Origin: Streptomyces cinnamoneus
GTDB lineage: Bacteria; Actinomycetota; Actinomycetes; Streptomycetales; Streptomycetaceae
Assembly (NCBI RefSeq): GCF_002939475.1
Contig: NZ_PKFQ01000001.1
Coordinates: forward strand, 2,604,001 to 2,668,000
Length of the DNA stretch: 64,000 nucleotides
Reading direction: 5' to 3'
How positions within the stretch are numbered: the first letter of the stretch is position 1; each line of letters starts with the position of its first letter. A program made the position numbers and the translations under genes. Below the pieces are notes generated by a model, which saw only the letters and a list, made by a program, of their open reading frames with translations, searched no databases and had not been told where the DNA came from. Of the stretch, positions 46,592-55,313 are shown piece after piece.

Positions 46592-47212
46592 TCACGAGGT
46601 GGCGGCCGTGACCGCCTTGCCGTTCATCACCGCGCGGCGGCGGTGGCGGGCGACGCGCTCGCGGTTGCCGCAGACCTCGCTGGAGCACCAGCGCCGTCGC
46701 CGGCCGCGCGAGGTGTCGAGGTAGAGCAACGAGCACGCCTCCCCCTCGCACCGCCGGAGCTGCTCGCGGGCCGTCGCGTCCGTGAGCAGCTCCACGGCGT
46801 CCCGCGCGATCCGGCCCAGGAGGGCACCGCAGTCCGGGGCCTCGCCGACGGCCCGTACGAGGCTGCCGTCGGCGGCCCGGACCGCCCGCAGGGCGGGGGG
46901 CGCGGTGGCGGCCAGGGCGTTGACCCGCTCCAGGTCGGAGTCGGCGGCGCGCCCGTCGACCTCGGCGTGCACCACACGGTGCAGCAGGTCACGGACGGCG
47001 TGGAACCGCGCCAGCCACGCCGCGTCCACGGCGTCGAGCGGTGTCCCGGGCGGCACGACGCCGGCACCGAGCAGCCAGGCCCGCAACCGGTCGGGCACGT
47101 CGAGCCGCTCCACGGGTTCCTCGCTCAAACGCCGTCCGACCGTGGCGACCAGGTCGAGGCACAGCCGCCCGGAGTCGAACCGCAGGTCATAGGAGGCCGC
47201 TGCCGACGCCAT
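46592..47212 (-). CDS. CGNR zinc-finger regulator
   Basis: A 206-residue protein with an ABATE domain and a C-terminal CGNR zinc finger (RRCEGEACSLLYLD, then WCSSEVCGNRERVARHRRR). Such proteins are thought to bind a small ligand through ABATE and DNA through the finger. Function otherwise unknown. ATG at 47212 has GGGAAGGTG upstream. It marks the left edge of the accessory stretch. Confidence 0.9.
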   Translation of the reverse strand: MASAAASYDLRFDSGRLCLDLVATVGRRLSEEPVERLDVPDRLRAWLLGAGVVPPGTPLDAVDAAWLARFHAVRDLLHRVVHAEVDGRAADSDLERVNALAATAPPALRAVRAADGSLVRAVGEAPDCGALLGRIARDAVELLTDATAREQLRRCEGEACSLLYLDTSRGRRRRWCSSEVCGNRERVARHRRRAVMNGKAVTAATS

Positions 47213-47860
47213 GGGTGTCACCTTCCCTGCTTCCTATGGAGATCCCCCGCCGTCCCAGGGTGCGCTCCCCTGCGCCCCAGCACCAGAGCCGGATGACCGC
47301 CGGGGGCGGCCCTACGCCACGGTGCGCACGGGTGGGCAGCCGTCGGGGGCGGGGCGGGCACGCCATGGTCGGTACGGATCCCTGCTGCGGAATGACGAAC
47401 TATCGGCTGCCCAACGACAGATGTTGATGGGCCGTCAGGTCGATCACCGACGCGGCGCGCCAGGGTCGCGCGCCAGTGCAACGGGACCGCCTGCACGCGT
47501 GAACTGCGAGCCCCTTGATCGACTCCGCGACACCCCGGCGCTTACGGCATAAGAGTGGCTCTGACCTGCGGCATTGATCCGTTTGTAGGACACACCCCGA
47601 CCGGCGACGGCATCCCGCTCGGGCTCCGGGCATACATCCAGCTCGTGGATAGCATTAATCATCCCGCCGACCGGCAGCCCTCTGGCACCCAATCCGCCAG
47701 GTGGCAGATTGCCCATGTTTGGCGCCGTTCCCCCTGCTCAAGCTCCTGCCACCGGTCTGACCTGCCGGTCGGTGGCGGGCTGACGACCACCAACCAAACT
47801 GCTAGCTTGCATCTCGTCAGGGCCCGTTGAGGACCTGGCCTGCGGGAAGGACCAGCGATC
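47213..47860. other. Gene-poor edge of the accessory region
   Basis: About 650 bases with lower GC than neighbouring core DNA and no convincing gene on either strand. It must include promoters for the CGNR gene (left) and the XRE gene (right). Several short open frames exist, but codon use and starts do not support them. Confidence 0.45.
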
Positions 47861-48754
47861 GTGGCTACTCCGGGAGCCGTGGTACAGCGGCGACAACTGC
47901 GCACGGAGCTCAAGAAGGCACGCGCCAAATCGCGACTCACCCAGCAGGAAGTGGCGGCCAGGATGGACTGGAGCCCTTCCAAGCTGATCAGGATCGAGGC
48001 CGGACAGGTCGGCGTGACGACCAACGACCTGCGGGCGCTGCTCGAAACGTACGGGATCGTCGAGCCCGATCAGGTCGACCACTTCCTCGAACTGGCCCGG
48101 GCCAGCCGGAAGTTGCCTTACGGTGAATATCGTGGGCTGATCAGTAAGACCTACATGGACCTGCTGTCGTACGAGTACTCGGCGAGCATCGTCCGCACCT
48201 ACGAGTCACTCGTGATTCCCGGCATGCTGCAGACCGAGGAATACGCCCGTGCCGTGAACATGGCCTACAGCCCGGAAATCACCGGCGAACGCCTGGACAG
48301 GCTCATCGAACTACGCCTGCAACGACAGGAGTTGCTGGAAGCCCCTCAGCGTCCGGAACTCTTCTTCGTACTCGACGAGGCATCGATCCGCCGGTGCATC
48401 GGCAGCCCCGGCATCATGGTGGCCCAGCTCAACCGACTGAAGACACTGGCGAACCTGCCCGGCGTCTGCATCCAGGTCATCCCTTTCAAAGCCGGCGCCC
48501 ACCGCGGTATGCGCGGCGCGTTCTCCCACATGGAGTTCGAAGCGGAGCTCGACGACATCGTCTACCTGGAGCGGTATCCGGGATCCCAGGTCACCGACGA
48601 ACCGGAAGTCACCGGACAGCACCTGGAAGTCTTCTGGGAGCTCGAAGCCCTCGCCCCGCCGACGGACCTCCCCCAACTGATCGACCGCGCCATCGAGGAA
48701 ATGAGCGACCCCGTGGAGTCCCCCGCCTCCACCACGGACATCACAGAGTCGTAG
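47861..48754 (+). CDS. XRE-family regulator with DUF5753 domain (WhiJ-like)
   Basis: A 297-residue protein. Residues 10-60 form a helix-turn-helix (SRLTQQEVAARMDWSPSKLI), the rest is the DUF5753 domain typical of WhiJ-like regulators (ESLVIPGMLQTEEYARAV, NLPGVCIQVIPFKAGAH). GTG at 47861 with GGAAGG upstream. WhiJ-like proteins often work with DUF397 proteins and small ATPases in development control. This copy is followed by a membrane protein, with a DUF397 gene 700 bp on. Confidence 0.9.
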   Translation: MATPGAVVQRRQLRTELKKARAKSRLTQQEVAARMDWSPSKLIRIEAGQVGVTTNDLRALLETYGIVEPDQVDHFLELARASRKLPYGEYRGLISKTYMDLLSYEYSASIVRTYESLVIPGMLQTEEYARAVNMAYSPEITGERLDRLIELRLQRQELLEAPQRPELFFVLDEASIRRCIGSPGIMVAQLNRLKTLANLPGVCIQVIPFKAGAHRGMRGAFSHMEFEAELDDIVYLERYPGSQVTDEPEVTGQHLEVFWELEALAPPTDLPQLIDRAIEEMSDPVESPASTTDITES

Positions 48755-48804
48755 CAGAAGTCGCCCCATTCCAGCGGCTTGACATCGGAGCGAGTTGCAG
48801 CGCC

Positions 48805-49182
48805 ATGACCAGTCGGGACGTCAGGCCGAAACCACGGAGGCGAGAGACCTCGCCCACCACAACGGGAATTTGGGACATAGTCGAAGCGGTCCTGCGGGAC
48901 ATCGTGCCGGATTCCCGCAGGACGCTTCATCTGATCCTGCTGCTCAGCATCCCGCCCTTGATCTTCTTCGCGGTGCCGCTGACGGTCGTGCTCCTCTTGA
49001 TCCCCAACCCCTCGGCCCTGCTGACCACGGCCCTGTGCGGGGTCGGCACCACGGCGGTCGCCGGGGTGTCGGCCCACCGCCGCGCGGCACGCAGGCGCGC
49101 TCTCAGCGCCGGACGCCCACGTGGCGCCGCGGACGGGGCGCAGCCGGGCGAGACCGCCGAAGCAAGTGAAGCGTCAGGCTGA
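48805..49182 (+). CDS. Small membrane protein
   Basis: A 125-residue protein with two hydrophobic helices (residues 42-64 and 70-88) and basic ends. The function is unknown. The start at 48805 has only a weak, distant GGAG. The last 80 bp run antisense to the end of the leftward small membrane protein gene. Confidence 0.6.
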   Translation: MTSRDVRPKPRRRETSPTTTGIWDIVEAVLRDIVPDSRRTLHLILLLSIPPLIFFAVPLTVVLLLIPNPSALLTTALCGVGTTAVAGVSAHRRAARRRALSAGRPRGAADGAQPGETAEASEASG

Positions 49183-49345
49183 TCACCGCCGGGGCGATCC
49201 ACCCCGCCACCAGCACGACCAGCACCGAGAACACCACGTGCACCAGCACTGACCCTCCGGCGACCGCGGCCGCCAGCGCGCCCGCCCCCGTCGCCGCTAT
49301 GCCCGTGGCCAGGATGTACACCCCCCACAAGACACCCTTCACCAT
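49103..49345 (-). CDS. Small two-helix membrane protein
   Basis: An 80-residue protein with two hydrophobic helices and a strongly basic C-terminal tail. ATG at 49345 has an excellent ribosome-binding site (AGAGGAGA). It converges and overlaps by 80 bp with the preceding gene. Function unknown. Confidence 0.65.
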   Translation of the reverse strand: MVKGVLWGVYILATGIAATGAGALAAAVAGGSVLVHVVFSVLVVLVAGWIAPAVISLTLHLLRRSRPAAPRPRRHVGVRR

Positions 49346-49483
49346 GACATCTCCTCTGAAGGGAAGCCGTAGCCGGCCCTGGGACCTGCGCCCCAGGTTA
49401 GGGGAACGGACCCAAGGCTGGAACCTGCTCCCGACCCTGCGGTACAACCAATTCGACCGCGGTCGACCGGGAAGGGTAGTCGC

Positions 49484-49672
49484 ATGAACCAACGGAATAT
49501 TCCCCCGCGTTGGCGCAAGAGCAGCTACTCCAACTCGGGCAGTGGCGGCTGCGTGGAGGTCGCCCCCCTGGAGGGCGAGGTCCGGGTGCGAGACTCGAAA
49601 TTCCCCACTCAGCCGGCCATCACGTTCAGCCGTTTCTCCTGGGCGACATTCCTCGCGGAGTTATCCGGGTAG
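49484..49672 (+). CDS. DUF397 protein
   Basis: A 62-residue DUF397 protein: WRKSSYSNSGSGGCVEVAP, then VRVRDSKFP and FSRFSWATFLAELS. Such small proteins accompany WhiJ-like regulators and may act as antitoxin-like or anti-regulator partners. ATG at 49484 with GGAAGGG upstream. Its 3' end overlaps the broken ATPase gene on the other strand. Confidence 0.88.
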   Translation: MNQRNIPPRWRKSSYSNSGSGGCVEVAPLEGEVRVRDSKFPTQPAITFSRFSWATFLAELSG

Positions 49673-50059
49673 TCGACGGCGAATTCACACCACACCACCT
49701 TGCCGATTTCACGCTCACCCACGCCCCACGCGTCCGCCAGCTCCTCCACGAGCCGCAACCCGCGCCCACGTTCCGTCAAGCCCTCGGGCAGCACCATGCG
49801 CGGGCAGCCGGGGCCGCTGTCGTGTACTTCGAGGCGCAGTACGCCGCCTTCCAGGAGCCACAGGTGGAGCAGGAATCCACGACCGAGCGGCACGCCGTGC
49901 AGCAGGGCGTTGGTGACCAGTTCGCTCGCACAGAGCGCGATGTCGTCGACGCGGATGGCTTGGCGCCAGCGCGTGAGGGTGCTGCGGACGAACTGCCGTG
50001 CGAGCGCAACGGATTGTGGGTACGCCGGTAGAAGCGCTTCCGGAACAGGGGGAGTTCAT
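49609..50059 (-). pseudogene. Frameshifted HATPase (RsbW-like anti-sigma/ATP-binding) gene
   Basis: The last 95 codons encode a normal histidine-kinase-like ATPase end (LRLEVHDSGPGCPRM, GRGLRLVEELADAWGV). Upstream in the same frame the expected N-terminus continues (YPQSVALARQFVRSTLTRWR, then DDIALCASELVTNALLHGVP), but no start codon exists before a stop. The ATG at 50059 lies in another frame. Removing one base from the five-C run (GGGGG at 50048-50052 on the plus strand) would join them into a 149-residue protein. So the gene is broken by one extra base, or the sequence has an error. Confidence 0.75.
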
Positions 50060-50184
50060 TTGGGTCGTTCACGCGCCAACAGTCGCAAGGGGCAACTACG
50101 ATGGGCAGTGGGCGAGCCCGTACAGATTCCGTTGTACGGCTGACCCTCCGGTCGCGTACCCCCACCAATGGGGAGTTGTTCTCC

Positions 50185-51009
50185 ATGCAGACCCGGAAGA
50201 GCAGCAAGAGGCAGTCTCCGTCCATGCGTCTCATTGGTGCGCTGCTTGGACAGCTGCGCACCAATGCACACATGACCCAACGCACCCTTGCCGAGCGCTT
50301 GTGCGTGCATGAGGAGACCATCGCGTCAATCGAACAAGGGCGTCGCTCCTTGCTGCCCGACATGGCTGACCAAGTCGATCTCATCCTCACAACGGGCGGA
50401 CTTCTGGGTGTGGCAGTCGCGCACGTGCCGACATACGACAAGTATCCGGTGTGGGCTCAGGAGTTCGTAGAGTTGGAGCAGTCAGCCATTTCGCTCTCGT
50501 CGTTCGAGAATCAGGTGATTCCGGGTCTCCTACAGACACAGGACTACGCGCGCGCTACGTTCCGGACTTGCATCCCTGCTCTCAGCGAGGATGACATCGA
50601 ACTGCGCATCTCCGCACGCTTGGACCGCCAGAACGTGTTGCACCGCAAGGTGCCCGTGACCGCCAGCTTCGTCATCGCTGAAGCTGTCTTGCTCAGCAAC
50701 ATCGGCGGCAGCAAGGTCACCCGAGAGCAGGTTCGCCATCTGCGCACGTGCGTAGACCTTCCCGGCGTATGCATCCAAATCATGCCGCTCGACTCCGAGT
50801 CGCACGCCGGACTCTCCGGCCCCTTTGTACTGCTTGAAACACCCGACCACCAGCAGCTCGCCTACTTCGAGGCCCAGGTAGGGAGTCACCTTCTTTCCGC
50901 ACCAGACGACGTCAGCCTGCTGGCCAAGAAATATGGAATGCTGCGTACACAGGCTCTCAACGCCAAAGACTCAAGATGTCGGCTGCAGCAGCTGCTAGGG
51001 GAGACATGA
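50185..51009 (+). CDS. XRE-family regulator with DUF5753 domain (WhiJ-like), second copy
   Basis: A 274-residue regulator with HTH (MTQRTLAERLCVHEETIASI) and DUF5753 (QVIPGLLQTQDYARATF, DLPGVCIQIMPLDSE). ATG at 50185 with GGGGAG upstream. It ends in ATGA overlap with a DUF397 gene, so the two are one operon. It diverges from the broken ATPase gene. Together these form a standard WhiJ-type set. Confidence 0.88.
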   Translation: MQTRKSSKRQSPSMRLIGALLGQLRTNAHMTQRTLAERLCVHEETIASIEQGRRSLLPDMADQVDLILTTGGLLGVAVAHVPTYDKYPVWAQEFVELEQSAISLSSFENQVIPGLLQTQDYARATFRTCIPALSEDDIELRISARLDRQNVLHRKVPVTASFVIAEAVLLSNIGGSKVTREQVRHLRTCVDLPGVCIQIMPLDSESHAGLSGPFVLLETPDHQQLAYFEAQVGSHLLSAPDDVSLLAKKYGMLRTQALNAKDSRCRLQQLLGET

Positions 51010-51242
51010 ACGGCAACGGCTTGGCGTGGTTCAAGTCCAGCTACAGCACGGAACAGGGCGGCAACTGCATCGAGGTCGCCTACACCTGGCGCAAGTCCAG
51101 CTACAGCGGCGAGGACGGTGACAACTGCGTCGAAGTCGCCGCCCTCCCCTCCACCGTCCACGTCCGGGACTCCACGCACCCCGAGGGCCCCCACATCACC
51201 CTCACCCCCGTCGCCTGGACGGCCTTCGTACGCTCGCTCTAA
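51006..51242 (+). CDS. DUF397 protein with duplicated motif
   Basis: A 78-residue DUF397 protein in which the first motif occurs twice in tandem: WFKSSYSTEQGGNCIEVAY and then WRKSSYSGEDGDNCVEVAA. The usual ending VHVRDST...AWTAFVRSL follows. Translation is coupled to the regulator upstream. The IS5-type element begins at the stop codon. Confidence 0.88.
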   Translation: MNGNGLAWFKSSYSTEQGGNCIEVAYTWRKSSYSGEDGDNCVEVAALPSTVHVRDSTHPEGPHITLTPVAWTAFVRSL

Positions 51243-52105
51243 GACATCGTTTCTGATGGCGTGATTGCTCGTTGAGCCGTGCATGACGGATCCGATCGAG
51301 CGGTTGGTACCGGACGAGTTGTGGACGCTGTTCCGGCGGGTGGTCCAGCCGACGGAGGTCATACGCCAGCAGGGCGGCGGCCGACGGCGGGCCGGGGACC
51401 GCGAATGCCTGGCGGCGATCGTCTTCGTGGCCACCTCGGGCTGCACGTGGCGGCAGTTGCCGCCGGTGTTCGGGCCAGCTTGGCCCACGGTCTACCGGCG
51501 CTTCGCTCAGTGGAGCCGGGATCGGGTGTGGGCCAGGCTGCACCGGGTGATCCTCGACGAACTCGGCGCTCGGGGCGAGCTGGACTGGTCGCGGTGCGCG
51601 ATCGACTCCGTCAGCGTCCGGGCGGCAAAAGGGGGCCACCGACCGGACCGAATCCGACCGACCGCGGCAAGCCGGGATCGAAAATCCACCTGATCAGCGA
51701 CCGGAATGGCGTGCCGCTGTCGCTGGGCATCTCCGGCGCCCAACATGCACGACAGCCTCGGCCTGCAGCCGCTCGTGCGCGGGATCCCGCCCGTCCGCTC
51801 CCGCCGCGGACCCCGCCGCCGGCGTCCGGCCAAGCTCCATGCCGACAAGGGATACGACTACGACCACCTGCGGAAATGGCTTCGCGACCGTCGCATCCGC
51901 CACCGCATCGCCCGCAAGGGCATCGAGTCGTCCACTCGGCACGGCCGACACCGCTGGGTCGTCGAGAGAACGGTCTCCTGGCTGGCCGGCTGCCGCCGAC
52001 TGCACCGCCGATACGAACGCAAGGCCGAACACTTCCTCGCCTTCGTCGGCATAGCCGCAGCCCTCATCAGCTACCGCCGACTCACCAAGTGAAACGACAG
52101 GTGAC
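51243..52105 (+). mobile_element. IS5-family insertion sequence
   Basis: A complete-looking element of about 860 bp. The ends have imperfect inverted repeats around TCGTTTC: left CATCGTTTCTGATGG, right (reverse strand) TGTCGTTTCACTTGG. The left end follows the TAA stop of the DUF397 gene; exact ends and target duplication are not certain. A related remnant lies at 52945-53520. Confidence 0.75.
51283..52092 (+). pseudogene. IS5-type DDE transposase with two frame changes
   Basis: The first 115 codons (MTDPIERLVPDELWTLFRRV to DSVSVRAAKGG) read in one frame. The middle (TGPNPTDRGKPGSKIHL... LGISGA) continues in the -1 frame after the run AAAAGGGGG (51627-51635), a typical programmed-frameshift site of this group. 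The end (NMHDSLGLQPLVRGIPPVR ... HRWVVERTVSWLAGCRRL, with the DDE glutamate) needs a second shift at CCC (51739-51741), where one extra C seems present. Without that base the element would be intact. Confidence 0.75.
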
Positions 52106-52118
52106 GCCGAACCGATGG

Positions 52119-52763
52119 TCAGCGGGGGCAGTATCCGAAGTCCATTACGTAGGTTCCTGCGCCGCTTTGGCCGATGCCGGCGTTGTCAGCGACGTCTGGC
52201 CAGGTTGCTATGCCGTAGTTGTTCCAGTTCGCATCCTTGCCGAGAATGATGTCTCGGCGTGTCGGGCTGCTCATCCACCATTTGACGGCGGCCCGCGGCG
52301 TTCCTTGGCCTCCCCATCCGGTATAGGTGATTTCCCCGGTGGACGGAGTGCGGCCGCGGCAGTACCCGGCGTCCTTGATGCGGCTATTAATGGTCGAATC
52401 GGTCTGCGGGTTGGTGTGGGGGTCCTTGCCAGGCCCCCACCATTTCAGTGTGATAGCGGCCTCGACATGACGCTGTGCCGCCAGGGGAAGCGACTGGGGA
52501 GGCATCCCTCTGAGGCTGACCGTGTGGGGGATGGGTGGCAACCCGTGCTTGGCGCGCTCCTGCTGTATGAGGCAGACGGTGGCCAAGTCCGCACGGGCAG
52601 AGGCCCGCTTGGGTGCCTCGTCAGCGTATCTGAGCCAGAAGCAGGGTGCGGCGCTGGCTGGTGGAGCGGTGGTGGCCTGGAGGAGAGTGGCTGACAGGAA
52701 CCCCGCCGAGACGAGCGCCAATACGGACTTGGCCCGCGGTGCAAGAAACGTCATCGGACTCAT
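52119..52763 (-). CDS. Secreted CAP/SCP-domain protein
   Basis: A 214-residue protein with signal peptide (SVLALVSAGFLSATLLQATT, cleavage near ASA-AP). The mature part resembles the CAP superfamily (cysteine-rich secretory/SCP-like): QQERAKHGLPPI, HTNPQTDSTINSRIKDAGYC, AVKWWMSSPTRRDIIL and a Gly-rich end. CAP proteins bind lipids or other ligands outside the cell. ATG at 52763 has AAGGAG upstream. The gene lies between two IS5-type elements. Confidence 0.7.
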   Translation of the reverse strand: MSPMTFLAPRAKSVLALVSAGFLSATLLQATTAPPASAAPCFWLRYADEAPKRASARADLATVCLIQQERAKHGLPPIPHTVSLRGMPPQSLPLAAQRHVEAAITLKWWGPGKDPHTNPQTDSTINSRIKDAGYCRGRTPSTGEITYTGWGGQGTPRAAVKWWMSSPTRRDIILGKDANWNNYGIATWPDVADNAGIGQSGAGTYVMDFGYCPR

Positions 52764-52944
52764 CAGGTCTCCTTAAGGGAGTACCTCAGACTGCCGCCCG
52801 AACCAGCCACCACGTGACTTCGCGGGCGGCACAGGACGCTACTTTCGTAGCAGAAGTCATCTCTTGCCTCGTTTAGTCTGCGTCTGCTGTCGCCGAGTCG
52901 CCACTGGGGGAGGATGACGCCTGTAGCCGCAGGCCAGCGCCGTG

Positions 52945-53520
52945 TGCAGTCGACGGCCGCGACGCCAGCGGATGGGCGGGATGCCGCGGACCAGCGGGAT
53001 GAGGGCCTGGCTGTCGTGGAGGTTCGCGGCGGAGATGCCGATCGACAGGGGTAGGACCCGGCGGTCGACGATGAGGTGGAATTTCGATCCGTTCTTGCCG
53101 CGGTCGGTCCGATTCGGTCCCGTCAGCGACCCCGTTTGAGGGCGCGGACGCTGACGGAGTCGATCGCGCATCGTGACCAGTCCAGCTCGCCTCGGGATCC
53201 GAGTTCGTCCAGGACCAGACCGTGGAGCTTGGTCCATACCCTGGCCTCGGACCATTCGGTGAACCCGCGAAAGGCGGTCACTCCCGACAGCTCGAAGCCC
53301 GGGGGCAGTTGGTTCCAGGTGCACCCCGCGGTGGCCACGAAGATGATCGCGGCCAGTACCTCGCGGTCACCTCGTCGGCGCCATCCCCCCCTGCGGCCGT
53401 TTCGGAGCCGGCGGAACCACCCGCTGAAACAGCTCCCACAGATCCTCCGGCGCCATCCGCTCGACAAGCGCAGCAGCCATCGCCCCAGACCGCCGCAAAA
53501 TCACACCAACTGAAACGAAC
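52945..53520 (-). mobile_element. Truncated IS5-family element
   Basis: A leftward remnant of an IS5-type element. The end at about 53500-53520 carries the TTCGTTTCAGTTGG inverted repeat. The transposase start (MAAALVERMAPEDLWELFQR, ATG at 53480) is out of frame with the following block (TAGCTWNQLPPGFELS, DSVSVRALKRG) and with TGPNRTDRGKNGSKFHLI. Homology stops after RGIPPIRWRRGR, so the C-terminal third is lost. The copy is dead. Confidence 0.75.
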
Positions 53521-53851
53521 TCTAAGGGCCTGTCCGGTGGATCTTCGTGGATCAGCGAGCGGCGTCCGGTGCGTGCGATCGCAAGGCGGAGGGTCGCCCT
53601 CGTGCCGGGCGCACTCGGGCGACTCCGACAACGCAGCGAGCGCGCGTGCCGGGCGTCGGGAGCCGATACGGCATTCGATCTTGTGGCGGCGCTTGTACCA
53701 CTCGCGGGCAAACCCGGGCCGGTCTTCCGCCCTTGGCCCCCGCCGTATGGCGCGCGCTGCCGTGTCCGGCGCCGAGAGGTAGCCCGCATGGGGGAGGCGG
53801 ATCCTCCGTGCGCATGACGCACGTCGTCACGGTCCGGACCACGATCGAGCC
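53521..53851. other. Unassigned stretch beside the IS5 remnant
   Basis: About 330 bases beginning with GGGCCTGTCCGGTGGATC, a phrase often seen at transposable-element edges in Streptomyces. Long open frames exist, but none looks like a known protein. It may be debris of another element. Confidence 0.4.
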
Positions 53852-54466
53852 ATGTCGATCACGCGTTCCCCGGACGACATAGCGCGTCGCGTCCCACGCC
53901 GGGCAGTCCGCCTCCACCTGAGCGCATGGCCTGGGTACGCCGCCGCGGGATGGGGTTTCTTGTTCGCGGTACCCAGTTTCGTGTGGGCGACGGGCAGTAC
54001 CTTCGGCGCCCGGACGACGGTGTCGCCGTCGTTGGTGCAGCTCGCTCGCGACGGAGTGCCGTGGTTCGTGGCCGTCCTGGTGGTAACCGGCTTCCTGAAG
54101 CTCGTCGGAGCACTGCTCGGCATCGGCTTGACGCGAGCGCGGGGCGCGCGAATCAGCCGATTCATGGTGTTCTGCGGGGGTGGTGCGGCGATCCTGCTCA
54201 CTTGGCATGGTGGCCTCTTCGTCGTCCACGGTGTGCTGGCCGAGGCCGGGGCCGTCTCTGTTGAGCCGGACCTGGCTGCGCTGACTAGTTGGTACCTCTA
54301 CCTGTGGGGGCCGTGGTTCATCGTCGGTGGTCTGGCCTTCGCCGGGGCCACCGCGCTGTATGTCCGCCCACGCGGTGATCGGCGCGAGCTACGGCTCTAC
54401 GGCGCTGTGGGCGCGCTCGGTGCCCTGATCCTGTCCGTGACCTCGGCGGCTACCGGGATCGGTTGA
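53852..54466 (+). CDS. DUF3995-like integral membrane protein
   Basis: A 204-residue protein with four hydrophobic helices and repeated aromatic residues (WPGYAAAGWGFLFAVPSFVW; SWYLYLWGPWFIVGGLAFAG), resembling DUF3995. Function unknown. The ribosome-binding site is weak. Lower GC content than core genes. Confidence 0.65.
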   Translation: MSITRSPDDIARRVPRRAVRLHLSAWPGYAAAGWGFLFAVPSFVWATGSTFGARTTVSPSLVQLARDGVPWFVAVLVVTGFLKLVGALLGIGLTRARGARISRFMVFCGGGAAILLTWHGGLFVVHGVLAEAGAVSVEPDLAALTSWYLYLWGPWFIVGGLAFAGATALYVRPRGDRRELRLYGAVGALGALILSVTSAATGIG

Positions 54467-54629
54467 GAGCCGTCACGCAACTGCTGGTCACAGGCCAGAT
54501 GATCTCGCGGCGGCTGGTGTGATCACAGCGTCGGAGAGCAGGTGCCCCCCGACTGGCGGCGCTGATCGCCTCGGGCGACGCGTCGCGAATCGCTCGCCGA
54601 CAACCCAACACCCCATACGAGGAGTAGCC

Positions 54630-55130
54630 ATGGTTGCTTCCACGTCACATCCGCGGACTCCGGGCCGCGTACGCCACGTCGCGGTGCCGCCTGCCGCTCA
54701 CGCACTCAGCACGCTTGTACGGATCGACTACGAGAACGCCGTGCTCGCCGACCTCGACCCGGCTCAGAACCGCACCGCCGAGCAATGGGCGCGAACGGTC
54801 CTGGAAGACGCACCGTCTGACACGCGGCAGGCCCTCACCCAGGGCTGGACCGCACTCGGCCTGCAGCTCCGCCCGGCCCCGTCCGAGGGTTGCGTGCTCG
54901 GCTGGCCGGTGCGGCGCAGAACCCCGGACCTCGTGCTCCTCTCCGCCGGCCCCACCCGTGGACTTCACGGCGAGCTGCTCTTCCAACGTCGGCCGCACGC
55001 GCTGCTGTTGGCCGCTTTCATTCAGTTGGACGGCGAAAGAGCACGTGCCTTGTGGGCGCCAGCCGAGAACCGGCACCCCCACGTCATGTACCAGGTTCTC
55101 GAACAGGCCGTATCCCGGGCCACAGCCTGA
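54630..55130 (+). CDS. Conserved hypothetical protein
   Basis: A 166-residue soluble protein with a DUF-like pattern (RIDYENAVLADLDPAQNRTA, WPVRRRTPDLVLLSAGPTRG, HALLLAAFIQLD). It may be an SRPBCC-type ligand-binding fold; I cannot name the family. The ATG at 54630 has a strong GAGGAG site. No clear operon partner. Confidence 0.7.
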   Translation: MVASTSHPRTPGRVRHVAVPPAAHALSTLVRIDYENAVLADLDPAQNRTAEQWARTVLEDAPSDTRQALTQGWTALGLQLRPAPSEGCVLGWPVRRRTPDLVLLSAGPTRGLHGELLFQRRPHALLLAAFIQLDGERARALWAPAENRHPHVMYQVLEQAVSRATA

Positions 55131-55313
55131 CCACATCACGACAAGGCGCTCGCCCGCGAGACGCCGAAGCGGCAGCGGACTGCCGCCAGGTGCGGACCGG
55201 CTGCATTTGCCGCCCGCCCGCAGGAGGAGTGGGTGCACTTACCCACCGCCACCCCGTCCCGGGCTGACCCGCACGACTAGGCGCCAAGCGTGGCCAGGCT
55301 CATCCGGCTGCGC

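Noticed and set aside
47213..47860. Small protein genes in the gap left of the XRE gene
   Set aside because: Open frames lack ribosome-binding sites and Streptomyces codon bias.
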